DNA from: Peribacillus frigoritolerans
GTDB taxonomy: Bacteria; Bacillota; Bacilli; Bacillales; DSM-1321
Assembly: GCF_030676415.1 (NCBI RefSeq)
Contig: NZ_JAUUTW010000001.1
Coordinates: 1 to 64,000 of the forward strand
Reading direction: 5' to 3'
DNA length: 64,000 nucleotides
Below the pieces are notes generated by a model, which did not search any database, was not told where the DNA came from, and was given only the letters and a program-made list of their open reading frames with translations. Position numbers and translations under genes: made by a program. Of the stretch, positions 33,933 through 42,979 are shown in pieces; the first letter of the stretch is position 1; every line of letters begins with the position of its first letter.

Positions 33933-34187
33933 ATGGAACAAAATCGTGTAATGAGACAACAAATTGAAGAAGAGATACAGGAAGTTGAGGCGAAACCGAA
34001 TCGTAGAATCAAGGTCCGTCTTTTGCCCATTTGGCTTCGTTTACTCATTGTTATCGGATTGATTTTCATTGCTGTATTATCCGGGGCACTATTAGGATAT
34101 AGTGTGATTGGTGGAGGACATGCAATGGATGTTTTCCAAAAATCCACATGGACCCATATTATTGATATAGTGAACAAGGGCGCGTAG
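33933..34187 (+). CDS. Small single-pass membrane protein, EpuA-like (annotated in relatives as RNA polymerase subunit beta-related)
   Basis: 84 residues: a charged cytosolic N-terminus (about 1-30, Glu/Arg-rich), one strong membrane helix (about residues 33-54, LLIVIGLIFIAVLSGALLGYSVIG) and a short outer tail. Size, topology and position between flhP and fabZ match the EpuA family, often labelled DNA-directed RNA polymerase subunit beta in databases. That label is misleading, since nothing here resembles RpoB catalytic parts. Function unknown. Confidence 0.75.
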   Translation: MEQNRVMRQQIEEEIQEVEAKPNRRIKVRLLPIWLRLLIVIGLIFIAVLSGALLGYSVIGGGHAMDVFQKSTWTHIIDIVNKGA

Positions 34188-34245
34188 TTCCATGTTTTTT
34201 TGAAGTAGTTGCTGTCGTTAGCGGATTTATATTACATGGCAACTA

Positions 34246-34270
34246 CGCCTCTGTCTACATGACAGGGGCG
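34246..34270 (+). terminator. Hairpin between the EpuA-like gene and fabZ
   Basis: 10-bp stem CGCCTCTGTC/GACAGGGGCG (one G-T pair) with a TACAT loop. No T run follows, so it may be an RNA stability or attenuation element and not a full terminator. Confidence 0.55.
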
Positions 34271-34315
34271 AATTTACGTTATGTTTGAAATATTTAAGTC
34301 ATAGGAGGAACAAGT

Positions 34316-34744
34316 ATGCTTGATATCACACAAATAAAGGAAATTATCCCGCATCGTTACCCATTTTTATTAGTCGACCGGATCATAGAAATAGATGAAG
34401 GGAAAAGAGCGGTTGGATTGAAGAATGTCTCAGCAAATGAAGAATTCTTTAATGGTCATTTCCCCGATTATCCAGTTATGCCTGGAGTTTTAATTGTAGA
34501 GGCATTAGCACAAGTTGGCGCTGTAGCCGTTTTGAAACAAGAAGAATACAAAGGGCGGCTTGCATTTTTTGCTGGGATTGATAATTGCCGCTTTAAAAAG
34601 CAAGTTAAACCAGGTGATCAGCTGCGTCTGGAAGTGGAAATAGTGCGTATGAGAGGGTCAATGGGTAAAGGGAAAGCAGTGGCAACGGTAGATGGAGAAA
34701 CAGCATGTGAAGCCGATATCATGTTTGCTTTTGGTGACAAATAA
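34316..34744 (+). CDS. fabZ: 3-hydroxyacyl-[ACP] dehydratase FabZ
   Basis: A 142-residue hot-dog-fold enzyme that dehydrates 3-hydroxyacyl-ACP in fatty-acid elongation. Catalytic His48 in [12 protein letters not shown] and Glu62 in [10 protein letters not shown] are present. Length and order (before ywpF/ssbB) match B. subtilis fabZ (ywpB). TAGGAGGAA precedes the ATG. Confidence 0.96.
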   Translation: MLDITQIKEIIPHRYPFLLVDRIIEIDEGKRAVGLKNVSANEEFFNGHFPDYPVMPGVLIVEALAQVGAVAVLKQEEYKGRLAFFAGIDNCRFKKQVKPGDQLRLEVEIVRMRGSMGKGKAVATVDGETACEADIMFAFGDK

Positions 34745-34888
34745 GATTCATTTTCAGTGAAGGGGAAATAGGATATTTTAACTGCATTTTCCGAAAAATG
34801 GTTTAATGAATCGTGAAGCGGTGTATATAAAGCACTGCATTGCTTTTTAAAGCAAGAGCGGTTTTTAGAACTTTCTATTCTCCCTTTG

Positions 34889-34920
34889 AATGCCGGACAT
34901 TTTTATGTCCGGCATTTTTT
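34889..34920 (+). terminator. Terminator after fabZ
   Basis: Stem AATGCCGGACAT with its complement and a T-rich loop, followed by T6. It lies 145 bases after the fabZ stop; no gene is seen in between. Confidence 0.9.
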
Positions 34921-35033
34921 AATGATTAAATTCCAATTAGCAGATTTTCTTTTTAAATTTAAAATAGGACGCAAGTTATTTTCACATTCGGGCAAAATAG
35001 CTAATGATAAAGAAAGAAGGGAGGTTGCCAAAA

Positions 35034-35315
35034 ATGATGAAGAAAATTTTTGCACTAATTGGGGGATCTTTATTATCTATTATGTTCCTTGCTGGATGTG
35101 GAACGGATAATGATGACAACAACAATCCCGCACCAGAAGAAGATAACAACATCATTGAAGATGATAACAACGGTAAAAATGATAACAACGGCACGGATGA
35201 TAACGGCATGAACGGTAATGATGATGGATTGCTTGAAAACGACGATAATAACGTCGATAATGATGCCGATGACTTGATTGAAGACGCTGATAAAAATGAC
35301 GACAACAATAAGTAA
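35034..35315 (+). CDS. Small Asn/Asp-rich lipoprotein
   Basis: A 93-residue protein with a lipoprotein signal peptide (MMKKIFALIGGSLLSIMFLAGC; lipobox LAGC, lipidated Cys22). The mature part is almost entirely Asp, Asn, Glu and Gly (runs such as DDNGMNGNDDG), so it is acidic, probably disordered and possibly Ca2+-binding. AAGGGAGG lies 9 bases before ATG 35034, and a terminator follows. I do not recognise a family; the composition alone would give misleading database hits. Confidence 0.8.
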   Translation: MMKKIFALIGGSLLSIMFLAGCGTDNDDNNNPAPEEDNNIIEDDNNGKNDNNGTDDNGMNGNDDGLLENDDNNVDNDADDLIEDADKNDDNNK

Positions 35316-35329
35316 GTAGCACAGAATGA

Positions 35330-35391
35330 CAAAGACTGGCTTAGGCAAGAAGAGGATTACTATCCTTATTCGTCTAAGTCAGTCTTTTTTA
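35330..35391. terminator. Terminator between the lipoprotein gene and ywpF
   Basis: Imperfect stem AGACTGGCTTAGGC pairs with GTCTAAGTCAGTCT around a long loop, followed by T6. Confidence 0.75.
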
Positions 35392-35431
35392 TGTGCATTC
35401 GATTAGGGGATGGGAATTAAGGGAAGGGTTT

Positions 35432-35866
35432 TTATTTATTGGTTGCTAATTTAGGCTTTGAGCGGATTTTTTGCTTGAACTCATTTATTAGTTCATCGCC
35501 GACGAGACCCTTTTGGACCAAATCTTCAAGAAGGAGTTCGGCATATTTGCTCCGTGTTTTTTGGATGTGACCAACGAATAGAAGGCTATAATGGCTGCCG
35601 ACTTTTCTTATTGTGCGTAGTACAGTGTGAAACAAAGCCGGTTCATTATCCTTGTTGGTAATGACGGCCTGGATATACACCTCTCCGTTTATATCGGGAA
35701 GTGAAGGTTCAAGCTCTTTGAAATGATTTTCTTCTACAAAGGCTTCCAGTAACCACGATCTAGCGTCGTTTTCTTTATTTATAATCAATCCATCTGTTAA
35801 TACAATATCAATCAAGTTAAAATTTTCAGTTACAATTTGCAACGAGATCAATTTAAATGATTTCAT
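35432..35866 (-). CDS. ywpF: YwpF family protein
   Basis: A 144-residue soluble protein beginning MKSFKLISLQIV, matching the YwpF family by its N-terminal pattern, size and position next to ssbB. No catalytic motif is visible and the function is unknown. It reads opposite to fabZ and ssbB; GGAGGAATT lies just upstream of its ATG. Confidence 0.85.
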   Translation of the reverse strand: MKSFKLISLQIVTENFNLIDIVLTDGLIINKENDARSWLLEAFVEENHFKELEPSLPDINGEVYIQAVITNKDNEPALFHTVLRTIRKVGSHYSLLFVGHIQKTRSKYAELLLEDLVQKGLVGDELINEFKQKIRSKPKLATNK

Positions 35867-36221
35867 CTAATTCCTCCGTTTCTTGCAAGAAAGAGCGGTA
35901 ATTACCTCTCTTTAACGTAAATTTTGGTACATATCGATTAATCCTTTTAAAGGTAATTATATCATACTAAAAAAAAGTCCCTTAATGAAATGAAAACCCA
36001 ACATTTGTCTAAATTATGAAGGATAGGATATAAATTTGCAAAATATTTAATTTTGTTAACTATTCGTTTTTCACCTGATTTTAATCAATAAAAAATGATT
36101 TTGCATCAATCCAAACGGTTTTTTATGAAGAAAAATGAGGTAAAAAGACCATTTCCTCCATTTTTTAATCAATGGAAGAAAGAGTATGATTAAAGCATAT
36201 TAAAGAGGAAGGAGTGAAAAA
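35867..36221. other. ywpF-ssbB divergent intergenic region
   Basis: 355 bases, strongly A/T-rich, holding the divergent promoters of ywpF and ssbB. The only clear structure is the pair of ComK-like boxes at 36090-36124. No coding sequence is seen. Confidence 0.5.
36090..36124 (+). promoter_or_regulatory. Candidate ComK binding site of ssbB
   Basis: AAAA-N5-TTTT at 36090-36102 (perfect) and CAAA-N5-TTTT at 36112-36124 (one mismatch), 9 bases apart. ComK binds two such boxes, and ssbB (ywpH) is a ComK-dependent late competence gene in B. subtilis. The A/T-rich surroundings make chance matches possible. Confidence 0.5.
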
Positions 36222-36584
36222 ATGATTAATCAAGTTACCCTCGTCGGCAGGCTTACGAAGGATCCCGAATTAAGATACACACCCGATGGCAAGGCTGTTT
36301 CCAATATCACGTTAGCAGTCAACCGGAACTTCCGTAATACTGTCGGTAACTATGAGGCAGACTTTGTACAGTGTATCATATGGAAAAAGTCGGCTGAAAA
36401 TACTGCTCAATATTGTAAAAAAGGTGCCATAATCGGCATAACTGGCAGAATACAAACAAGGAGATACGAAAATCAGGAGGGTAAATATGTATATGTAACT
36501 GAAGTGGTCGCCGAGAGGGTTCAATTCATTGGGTCTAAACAAAATGATGTTAAGCCTCAGGAATTTGAACATATTGGTTTATAG
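36222..36584 (+). CDS. ssbB: Single-stranded DNA-binding protein SsbB
   Basis: A 120-residue OB-fold protein with the SSB pattern [26 protein letters not shown] and a short tail. It lacks the long Gly-rich linker and acidic DDDIPF tip of SsbA, so it is the competence-type SsbB that protects incoming transforming DNA. Position beside ywpF agrees with B. subtilis. GAGGAAGGAG precedes the ATG. Confidence 0.93.
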   Translation: MINQVTLVGRLTKDPELRYTPDGKAVSNITLAVNRNFRNTVGNYEADFVQCIIWKKSAENTAQYCKKGAIIGITGRIQTRRYENQEGKYVYVTEVVAERVQFIGSKQNDVKPQEFEHIGL

Positions 36585-36801
36585 TGTTACGTGGAGGGTG
36601 GGCATGATAGCTTCCCTAAGGACGGAACAAGATTGTTTTTAAGAAAATGTTAAGAGTGGAAAAACCTAAGTGATTTTTTCCGTCATGTGGTGAAGACCCA
36701 TGAAAACTTGTAATAATGAATATTAGGACCGATAATTTGATGCTTACTCAATTGGAAACACAAAAAAATATTTATATGACCATAATGAAAAAAAATGCAC
36801 A

Positions 36802-36816
36802 AAATTTCAGAAATAT
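36802..36816 (+). promoter_or_regulatory. CodY-box-like sequence 1 upstream of the opp operon
   Basis: AAATTTCAGAAATAT matches the CodY consensus AATTTTCWGAAAATT at 12 of 15 positions. It lies over 300 bases upstream of the first gene and on the far side of a small terminator, so its relevance is uncertain. Confidence 0.35.
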
Positions 36817-36951
36817 TTAGTGAAACCTGACAGTAGTATATAGAATTTATTTTTCATCCATTCATTCCCCAGAGCTAATAAAGCTTCTTCCCCGCTGGAA
36901 CCCCCGATTTACCCTCAACAAAATCGAGTTATCTGATTTCCCCCTTGTAAT

Positions 36952-36977
36952 GACTGCAAATAAGCAGTCTTTTTTTG
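36952..36977 (+). terminator. Short terminator hairpin upstream of the opp operon
   Basis: 6-bp perfect stem GACTGC/GCAGTC with an AAATAA loop, followed directly by eight T. It may end a leader or readthrough from ssbB. Confidence 0.7.
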
Positions 36978-37029
36978 TGCCAAAATGTGTGTAAATAGAA
37001 AAAATAAAAAAATAATTCTGTTAAATTAG

Positions 37030-37044
37030 AATTTTTAGAAAATA
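37030..37044 (+). promoter_or_regulatory. CodY-box-like sequence 2 upstream of the opp operon
   Basis: AATTTTTAGAAAATA matches AATTTTCWGAAAATT at 13 of 15 positions, about 80 bases before the first transporter gene and near its expected promoter. Peptide permeases are classic CodY targets in Bacillus, so repression in rich medium is likely. The A/T-rich background is a caveat. Confidence 0.5.
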
Positions 37045-37125
37045 TATTGTAATATTTTAATTTTGATGCAATAATAAACCCAATAATATAATTGGAAAAA
37101 AAGTTATATATTAGGAAGTGATTTG

Positions 37126-38130
37126 ATGGACGAACCAATTATTAAGGTGAATGGGCTGCGAACCAGTTTTCGTACTGACGATGGGGTGATCCCTGTCGTG
37201 AATTCAATCGATTTTCATGTCAATCCTGGTGAGGTTTTAGGGATTGTAGGAGAATCGGGATGCGGAAAAAGCGTAACTTCTCTGTCCATCATGGGTCTGG
37301 TTTCTTCACCGGCTGGTAAGGTGGAGGGGGAAATCCTTTTTAAAGGAGAGAACATCGCAAATGCCTCTGAAGCGAAAATGAGAAAAATTCGCGGGAATGA
37401 TATAGCGATGATATTTCAGGAACCGATGACAAGCTTGAATCCTGTGTTCACCATTGGCGAGCAGTTGGTCGAGACGCTTCGGATACATAAAAAATGGAAC
37501 AAAAAACAGGCCCGACATAGAGCGGTGGAAATGTTGAAGCTGGTTGGGCTTGGCCGTGCCGAGGAATTGCTCAAAGAATATCCGCATCAGCTTTCAGGTG
37601 GAATGAGACAAAGGGTCATGATAGCAATGGCCATGATTTGTGAGCCGAAACTCCTTATAGCCGATGAACCGACAACGGCTTTGGATGTGACGATCCAGGC
37701 GCAAATCCTAGAGTTAATGAAGAATTTAAATAAAGAAACAGACACGGCAATCATGATGATTACCCATGATCTTGGGGTAGTGGCGCAAATGTGTGAACGT
37801 GTCATTGTCATGTATGCCGGCAAGGTGATAGAGGAAGGAAATGTGCAAACGATTTTCCAAAACCCTAAGCATCCTTATACGGTCGGTTTACTTCAGTCGA
37901 TTCCCGATATGCGAATAAAGAAAGATCGCCTTTACTCGATACCGGGTAATGTGCCAAAACCTGGGACAAGCAACCTAGGATGCCAGTTTGCCCCTCGGTG
38001 CTCCCATGCCATGGAGCAATGCATAAATGAGACCCCGTCTCTATTGAAATTCGAAGAGGGTCAGCATGTTCGCTGCTGGCTGTATGAAGATGGGAAAGGA
38101 GCTGCCTTTCATGAATCAAACATTGGTTAA
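37126..38130 (+). CDS. oppD: Peptide ABC transporter ATP-binding protein (OppD/DppD type)
   Basis: A 334-residue ATPase. Walker [10 protein letters not shown]-loop [12 protein letters not shown], signature [14 protein letters not shown] and Walker [13 protein letters not shown] are all intact. The C-terminal oligopeptide domain with clustered cysteines ([16 protein letters not shown]) is the type that can bind an Fe-S cluster in DppD. ATG 37126 follows AGGAAGTG. It is the first gene of a D-F-A-B-C operon, the same order as B. subtilis app, though sequence features fit a Dpp/Opp transporter generally. Confidence 0.93.
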   Translation: MDEPIIKVNGLRTSFRTDDGVIPVVNSIDFHVNPGEVLGIVGESGCGKSVTSLSIMGLVSSPAGKVEGEILFKGENIANASEAKMRKIRGNDIAMIFQEPMTSLNPVFTIGEQLVETLRIHKKWNKKQARHRAVEMLKLVGLGRAEELLKEYPHQLSGGMRQRVMIAMAMICEPKLLIADEPTTALDVTIQAQILELMKNLNKETDTAIMMITHDLGVVAQMCERVIVMYAGKVIEEGNVQTIFQNPKHPYTVGLLQSIPDMRIKKDRLYSIPGNVPKPGTSNLGCQFAPRCSHAMEQCINETPSLLKFEEGQHVRCWLYEDGKGAAFHESNIG

Positions 38131-39079
38131 GGTAGAAAACCTAAAGAAGCATTTTCCGATTAAAGGAGGGGTTCTAGGCAAGACAATTGGAGAGGTCAAG
38201 GCAGTTGATGGTTTGTCTTTTTCCATTTATAAAGGGGAAACCTTAGGACTTGTCGGTGAAAGCGGTTGCGGAAAGTCGACGACGGGAAGATTATTGCTTC
38301 GATTGCTTGAGCCGAGTGAGGGTAATGTTTATTTCGAAGGAAAGGACTTGACAGCTTTATCTTCCAGTGAAATGAGAAAGATGCGCCGTGAAATGCAGAT
38401 GGTCTTCCAGGACCCATTCGCTTCCCTCAATCCCAGGCATACTATTGAAAAAATATTGGAAGAACCGCTCATCGTTCATGGGGTTAAAGATAAAAAGGCG
38501 CGTAAGGCCCGTGTACAGGAACTTCTTAAGGTTGTTGGCTTAAGCAGTTACCATGCTAAAAGGTATCCGCATCAATTCAGTGGGGGCCAGCGGCAGCGTA
38601 TTGGCATCGCGAGGGCACTTGCAGTCAACCCCAAACTGATCATTGCCGATGAGCCGGTATCTGCACTGGATGTGTCGATCCAGGCCCAGGTCTTGAATCT
38701 GTTGCAGGATTTGCAGGAAGATTTTGATTTGACCTACTTGTTCATTGCCCATGATCTTGGAGTGGTAAGGCATATCTCCGACCGTGTCGGTGTCATGTAT
38801 CTTGGACATATAGTTGAATTGACGGAAAGTGAAGGACTTTATGAAGATCCTCTTCACCCATATACGCAGGCTTTATTATCAGCCGTGCCCATCCCGGATG
38901 TGGAATACAAGGGGGATAGGGTAATCCTGCAGGGAGATGTTCCAAGTCCATCAAACCCGCCCAGCGGCTGTCCATTCCATACGAGGTGTCCGAAGGCGAT
39001 GGCAGAATGCAATAAGGAAAAGCCAATCCTGAATGAACATAAACCTGGTCACTACGTTGCTTGTCATCTATACAATTGA
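38111..39079 (+). CDS. oppF: Peptide ABC transporter ATP-binding protein (OppF/DppF type)
   Basis: A 322-residue ATPase pairing with the preceding subunit. Walker [10 protein letters not shown], signature [16 protein letters not shown] and Walker [13 protein letters not shown] are intact, with the OppF C-terminal domain [16 protein letters not shown] chose ATG 38111 with AAAGGAG upstream; it overlaps the end of oppD by 20 bases. An upstream in-frame start would duplicate oppD sequence and was rejected. Confidence 0.93.
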   Translation: MNQTLVKVENLKKHFPIKGGVLGKTIGEVKAVDGLSFSIYKGETLGLVGESGCGKSTTGRLLLRLLEPSEGNVYFEGKDLTALSSSEMRKMRREMQMVFQDPFASLNPRHTIEKILEEPLIVHGVKDKKARKARVQELLKVVGLSSYHAKRYPHQFSGGQRQRIGIARALAVNPKLIIADEPVSALDVSIQAQVLNLLQDLQEDFDLTYLFIAHDLGVVRHISDRVGVMYLGHIVELTESEGLYEDPLHPYTQALLSAVPIPDVEYKGDRVILQGDVPSPSNPPSGCPFHTRCPKAMAECNKEKPILNEHKPGHYVACHLYN

Positions 39080-39121
39080 CACGACGTATACATAAATTCG
39101 CAAATAATAAGGGGGAAGAAT

Positions 39122-40738
39122 ATGAAGAAAACATTGGCATTATTGCTGACTGGTATCCTGGCTCTTTCGCTAGCGCTTGCGGGATGCTCCTCGTCTACAT
39201 CAAAAGAGAAAGATGATGGTAAAGGGGGATCGAGTGAAGCGAAGGGCGGCGTATTGATATATGGTAAAGGCGGAGACGCTGTCGGTCTTGACCCAGCTAT
39301 CGTAACCGATGGGGAATCATTCATCGTCACACAGCAGATTTTTGAAACGCTTGTGAAATATGGGGAAGATGATACGGAAATCAATCCGGGTCTTGCAGAA
39401 TCATGGGAAGTGTCCGATGACGCAAAAACATACACATTCAAATTGAAAACCGGAATCAAGTTCCATGATGGTACGGATTTCAATGCAGATGCTGTCGTAA
39501 AAAACTTTCAACGTTGGGCACAAAGTAAGGATGAGGGTAAATTTGCATACTATGCCTCCATGTTCGGAGGATTTGAAGGTGATGAAGGCCATGTTATCAA
39601 AGAAGTAAAAGCGATTGATGCCAGCACGGTGGAATTCACTTTGAACCGTCCGCAGGCGCCGTTCCTGAAAAACCTTGCCATGCCTACATTTGCAATAGCC
39701 AGTCCGGCTGGAATTGAAAAAGAGGGTGACGACTTCACCAAAAATCCAGCTGGTACAGGTCCTTTCAAATTCAAATCATGGAAACCTGGCGATACGATTG
39801 AAGTGGTGAAAAACGATGACTATTGGCAAGATGGACTGCCGAAACTTGATGGAATCACTTTTAAGGTCATTAAAGATAACTCTGCGCGTTTAAATGCTGC
39901 AATCAAGGGTGAAATCGACCTGATGGACGGGTTGAATCCAAGTGATATCAGTAAGGTTACAGGAGATGAAAAACTGCAAATATTCGAACGAGCATCCATG
40001 AACGTCGGGTACTTTGCTTTCAATGTTGAGAAAGCACCATTCGACAAGAAAGAAGTGCGTCAAGCCATCTCGCATTTGATCAACAAAAAGGAAATCATTG
40101 ATAATTTTTATGAAGGCACAGCAGAGCCTGCCAAGAATCCTATGCCGCCATCCGTTTCTGGCTACAATGACAAAGTTGAAGACTATGATTACGATGTAGA
40201 AAAGGCGAAAGAACTGCTGAAAAAAGCTGGACTTGAAGACGGATTTAAAATGGACCTATGGGCAATGCCGGTACCGCGCCCATATATGCCAGATGGTCAA
40301 AAAGTGGCTGAAGCCATTCAAGCAAGCCTAAAACAAGTCGGCATCGAAGCGAATATCGTTTCGTACGAATGGGCTGCATATTTAGAGAAAGTGCAGGCCG
40401 GTGAAGCCCAATCCTTCATGATGGGCTGGACAGGCGATAATGGAGATGCGGATAACTTCCTTTATACATTATTGGATAAAGATAATATCGGCTCCAACAA
40501 CTATGCCCGTTATGCAAACGATGAAGTCCATAAACTGCTGATCGAAGCTCAGTCCACGGCAGATGAAGCCAAGCGTAATGAGTTGTATGGAAAAGCCCAG
40601 GAAATCATCCATGATGAAGCTCCATGGGTTCCGCTTGTACACTCTTTACCGCAGTTAGCCGGATCTAAGACGGTCAAAGGGTTTGTTCCACATCCAACTG
40701 GGTCACAATCCCTTGTTAATGTTTCTCTAGAAAATTAA
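39122..40738 (+). CDS. Peptide-binding lipoprotein of the ABC transporter
   Basis: A 538-residue solute-binding protein (family 5). Its lipoprotein signal ends in the lipobox LALAGC (Cys22), so it is anchored outside the membrane. The body has the SBP_bac_5 pattern (AESWEVSDDAKTYTFKLKTGIKFHDG) and resembles DppA/GsiB-type dipeptide binders more than OppA. The position between the ATPase and permease genes and a strong ribosome site suggest higher expression than the permeases. Substrate range cannot be read from sequence; uptake of signalling peptides is possible but unproven. Confidence 0.9.
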   Translation: MKKTLALLLTGILALSLALAGCSSSTSKEKDDGKGGSSEAKGGVLIYGKGGDAVGLDPAIVTDGESFIVTQQIFETLVKYGEDDTEINPGLAESWEVSDDAKTYTFKLKTGIKFHDGTDFNADAVVKNFQRWAQSKDEGKFAYYASMFGGFEGDEGHVIKEVKAIDASTVEFTLNRPQAPFLKNLAMPTFAIASPAGIEKEGDDFTKNPAGTGPFKFKSWKPGDTIEVVKNDDYWQDGLPKLDGITFKVIKDNSARLNAAIKGEIDLMDGLNPSDISKVTGDEKLQIFERASMNVGYFAFNVEKAPFDKKEVRQAISHLINKKEIIDNFYEGTAEPAKNPMPPSVSGYNDKVEDYDYDVEKAKELLKKAGLEDGFKMDLWAMPVPRPYMPDGQKVAEAIQASLKQVGIEANIVSYEWAAYLEKVQAGEAQSFMMGWTGDNGDADNFLYTLLDKDNIGSNNYARYANDEVHKLLIEAQSTADEAKRNELYGKAQEIIHDEAPWVPLVHSLPQLAGSKTVKGFVPHPTGSQSLVNVSLEN

Positions 40739-40748
40739 CCGTACGAAC

Positions 40749-40786
40749 CGGGTAGTATGGAGTCTTGCATGCTTCCCGGTTTTGTT
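40749..40786 (+). terminator. Internal attenuator hairpin between binding protein and permease genes
   Basis: GAACCGGGTAG-type arm pairs with CTTCCCGGTTTTG-type arm; the ACCGGG/CCCGGT stem is perfect. Only four T follow, so readthrough into the permease genes is expected. Such hairpins often lower permease expression or stabilise the upstream binding-protein mRNA. Confidence 0.65.
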
Positions 40787-40853
40787 ATGGAATGCATTTC
40801 AAAATGATCGAGGGTGCTTCGAAGGAACCTTATTTAAAAGGCGGGTGATTGTT

Positions 40854-41858
40854 TTGTTTTCCTATACTGTACGACGTTTAGGATCTCTCATTCCAGTATT
40901 ACTCGGAATGGCGTTTATTGTATTCATGATGATTCGGGCGATTCCTGGAAATCCAGCACAGGTGATTTTAGGGCAGCAAGCAACGGAAGAGGCAGTCGCT
41001 GCAATGACAAAAGAACTTGGTCTGGATAAACCTTGGTTCATTCAATTTTGGGATTACTTATCAGGCCTGTTAAAGGGTGACCTCGGTGTTTCGTTAAAAA
41101 CGAATAGTCCGGTTTCTGAAGAAATTGGGCCATACCTAATGGCCACGATAGAACTGGCCTTGATTGCCATGATCATCGCTGTGGTTATAGGCGTGAATGC
41201 AGGAATAATATCAGCTTGGTTCCAAAACTCATGGTTTGATTATGTCGCCATGGTGATTGCGTTGATTGGTTTGTCCATGCCTATTTTCTGGCTGGGATTA
41301 ATGGAGCAATACATCATTTCAATTCAATGGGACTTACTTCCGACGACAGGGCGGGACAATATCAGGGATCCCGTTGAGGCCATAACCGGCCTGTATTTGA
41401 TAGATACACTCATTGCTGGCAGGGTTGATCAGTTTTTCGAGGTGATTAAACATCTCATTTTGCCGGGGATAGCGCTTGCGACCATTCCGATGGCCATTAT
41501 TGCAAGAATGACACGTTCGTCCATGCTGGAAGTTATGAGATCTGATTTCATTCGTACGGCTCGTGCTAAAGGAATGAAAATGTTTTGGGTTGTTTACAAG
41601 CATTCCTTTAAGAATGCCCTGATTCCAGTGGTGACGGTTATCGGGCTGCAGACAGGATTACTTTTAGGCGGCGCCATATTAACGGAAAATATTTTTGGAT
41701 GGCCAGGTATCGGTACATATATTTATGATGCAATACTATCTCGGGATTATCCGGTGATACAGTCCGGAATTCTCGTCATCGCCTTTTTATTTGTCATGAT
41801 TAATCTAGTTGTGGACTTGTTGTATGCAGCGATCGATCCTAGGATTAAGTATAAATAG
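40854..41858 (+). CDS. oppB: Peptide ABC transporter permease (DppB/OppB type)
   Basis: A 334-residue inner-membrane permease with six helices. The N-terminus FSYTVRRLGSLIPVLLGMAF and the RAIPGNPA motif are typical, and the EAA loop is seen as MRSDFIRTARAKGM. I chose TTG 40854, about 8 bases after AAAGGCGGGTG; an in-frame GTG at 40845 overlaps that site, and the first in-frame start at 40782 is inside the preceding hairpin. Confidence 0.9.
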   Translation: MFSYTVRRLGSLIPVLLGMAFIVFMMIRAIPGNPAQVILGQQATEEAVAAMTKELGLDKPWFIQFWDYLSGLLKGDLGVSLKTNSPVSEEIGPYLMATIELALIAMIIAVVIGVNAGIISAWFQNSWFDYVAMVIALIGLSMPIFWLGLMEQYIISIQWDLLPTTGRDNIRDPVEAITGLYLIDTLIAGRVDQFFEVIKHLILPGIALATIPMAIIARMTRSSMLEVMRSDFIRTARAKGMKMFWVVYKHSFKNALIPVVTVIGLQTGLLLGGAILTENIFGWPGIGTYIYDAILSRDYPVIQSGILVIAFLFVMINLVVDLLYAAIDPRIKYK

Positions 41859-41870
41859 GGAGGGAAACTC

Positions 41871-42773
41871 ATGCCTGAAATAGCAACGAACACTTCACCA
41901 ATCCTTCCTCCAAAAGAGGCAGAGGAAAAAGTCATCTCTCCCTGGAAGGAAGGATGGAAAAGTTTTAGGAAAAATAAGGTAGCCCTTGTGGGTCTGGGGA
42001 TTGTTTCATTTTTCATCCTAATCGCCATCTTCGCGCCTGTTATAGCACCTTATTCATTTGAGGGGCAAAAGCTAAGTGATAAACATTTGGCCCCGTCTGC
42101 GGAGCATTGGTTCGGAACGGATGAATTTGGCCGTGATATTTTGAGCAGGGTCATTTATGGATCGCGCATATCAATAGGGGTCGGCTTCTTATCTGTTGCC
42201 GGATCTGTTGTGGTTGGGTCTTTTTTGGGAATCATTGCCGGTTATTACGGCAGGTGGATAGATACGATCATATCGAGGGTCTTTGACATCATTCTGGCCT
42301 TTCCAAGTATCTTGCTTGCCATTGCTGTCGTAGCCGTTTTGGGGCCCTCCCTTCGCAACGCACTTATTGCCATTGCCATCGTCAATGTCCCGATATTCGG
42401 CCGGCTTTTACGTTCACGGGTCTTAACGGTGAAAGAAGAGGAATATGTAACGGCTGCAAAGGCAATTGGAATGGGGGATGGTCGCATTCTCCTTCACCAC
42501 GTCCTTCCGAATAGCCTTGCACCGATTATCGTTCAAGGTACCTTGGCGATTGCAACTGCCATTATTGAGTGTGCAGCACTCGGCTTTCTCGGTCTCGGTG
42601 CACAGCCGCCAGCACCAGAGTGGGGAAAAATGCTTGCCGATTCCAGGGCGTTCATCATTCAAGCACCATGGACGGTTCTTTTCCCTGGGCTTGCGATCAT
42701 GCTTACGGTACTCGGCTTTAACCTAATGGGGGATGGGCTGCGCGATGCCTTGGATCCAAGAATGAAAAACTAG
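41871..42773 (+). CDS. oppC: Peptide ABC transporter permease (DppC/OppC type)
   Basis: A 300-residue permease partner. The N-terminal helix follows a cytosolic leader with WKEGWKSFRKNKVALVGLG; HWFGTDEFGRDILSRVIYGSRISI and the EAA loop (EEEYVTAAKAIGM) are typical of DppC. It is the last gene of the operon, followed by a strong terminator. Confidence 0.92.
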   Translation: MPEIATNTSPILPPKEAEEKVISPWKEGWKSFRKNKVALVGLGIVSFFILIAIFAPVIAPYSFEGQKLSDKHLAPSAEHWFGTDEFGRDILSRVIYGSRISIGVGFLSVAGSVVVGSFLGIIAGYYGRWIDTIISRVFDIILAFPSILLAIAVVAVLGPSLRNALIAIAIVNVPIFGRLLRSRVLTVKEEEYVTAAKAIGMGDGRILLHHVLPNSLAPIIVQGTLAIATAIIECAALGFLGLGAQPPAPEWGKMLADSRAFIIQAPWTVLFPGLAIMLTVLGFNLMGDGLRDALDPRMKN

Positions 42774-42782
42774 AAGTAAAAG

Positions 42783-42815
42783 GGTGATGTTAGTTTAACA
42801 TCACCATCTTTTTGT
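42783..42815 (+). terminator. Terminator of the peptide transporter operon
   Basis: Perfect 10-bp stem GGTGATGTTA/TAACATCACC with a GTT loop, then ATCTTTTTG. Confidence 0.9.
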
Positions 42816-42940
42816 CGTTTATCTTGTAAATCTATTAAAACATAAAAAATAATAACAAAATCCTAGTTTTAAATAGGAAAATAGTGACTATTATCTCTTA
42901 AAATCACTCCAAAAGTTGTGATACTTTTATACTCAGTAAG

Positions 42941-42955
42941 AATATTCCAAAAATT
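42941..42955 (+). promoter_or_regulatory. CodY-box-like sequence upstream of the large subtilase
   Basis: AATATTCCAAAAATT matches AATTTTCWGAAAATT at 12 of 15 positions, about 25 bases before the start codon. Together with the site upstream of the opp operon this suggests joint nutrient control of extracellular proteolysis and peptide uptake. It is weak evidence by itself. Confidence 0.35.
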
Positions 42956-42979
42956 TCTTGTTTAGAGGAGGAAAGTTCA

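Larger units (their letters stand above)
36585..37125. other. ssbB-opp intergenic region
   Basis: 540 bases without a gene and very A/T-rich. It contains a small hairpin terminator GACTGC/GCAGTC with T8 (36952-36977) and two CodY-box-like sequences, listed separately, upstream of the peptide transporter operon. Confidence 0.6.

Noticed and set aside
33933..34187. A true RNA polymerase beta subunit
   Set aside because: 84 residues with one membrane helix. The common database label is not supported by any polymerase motif.
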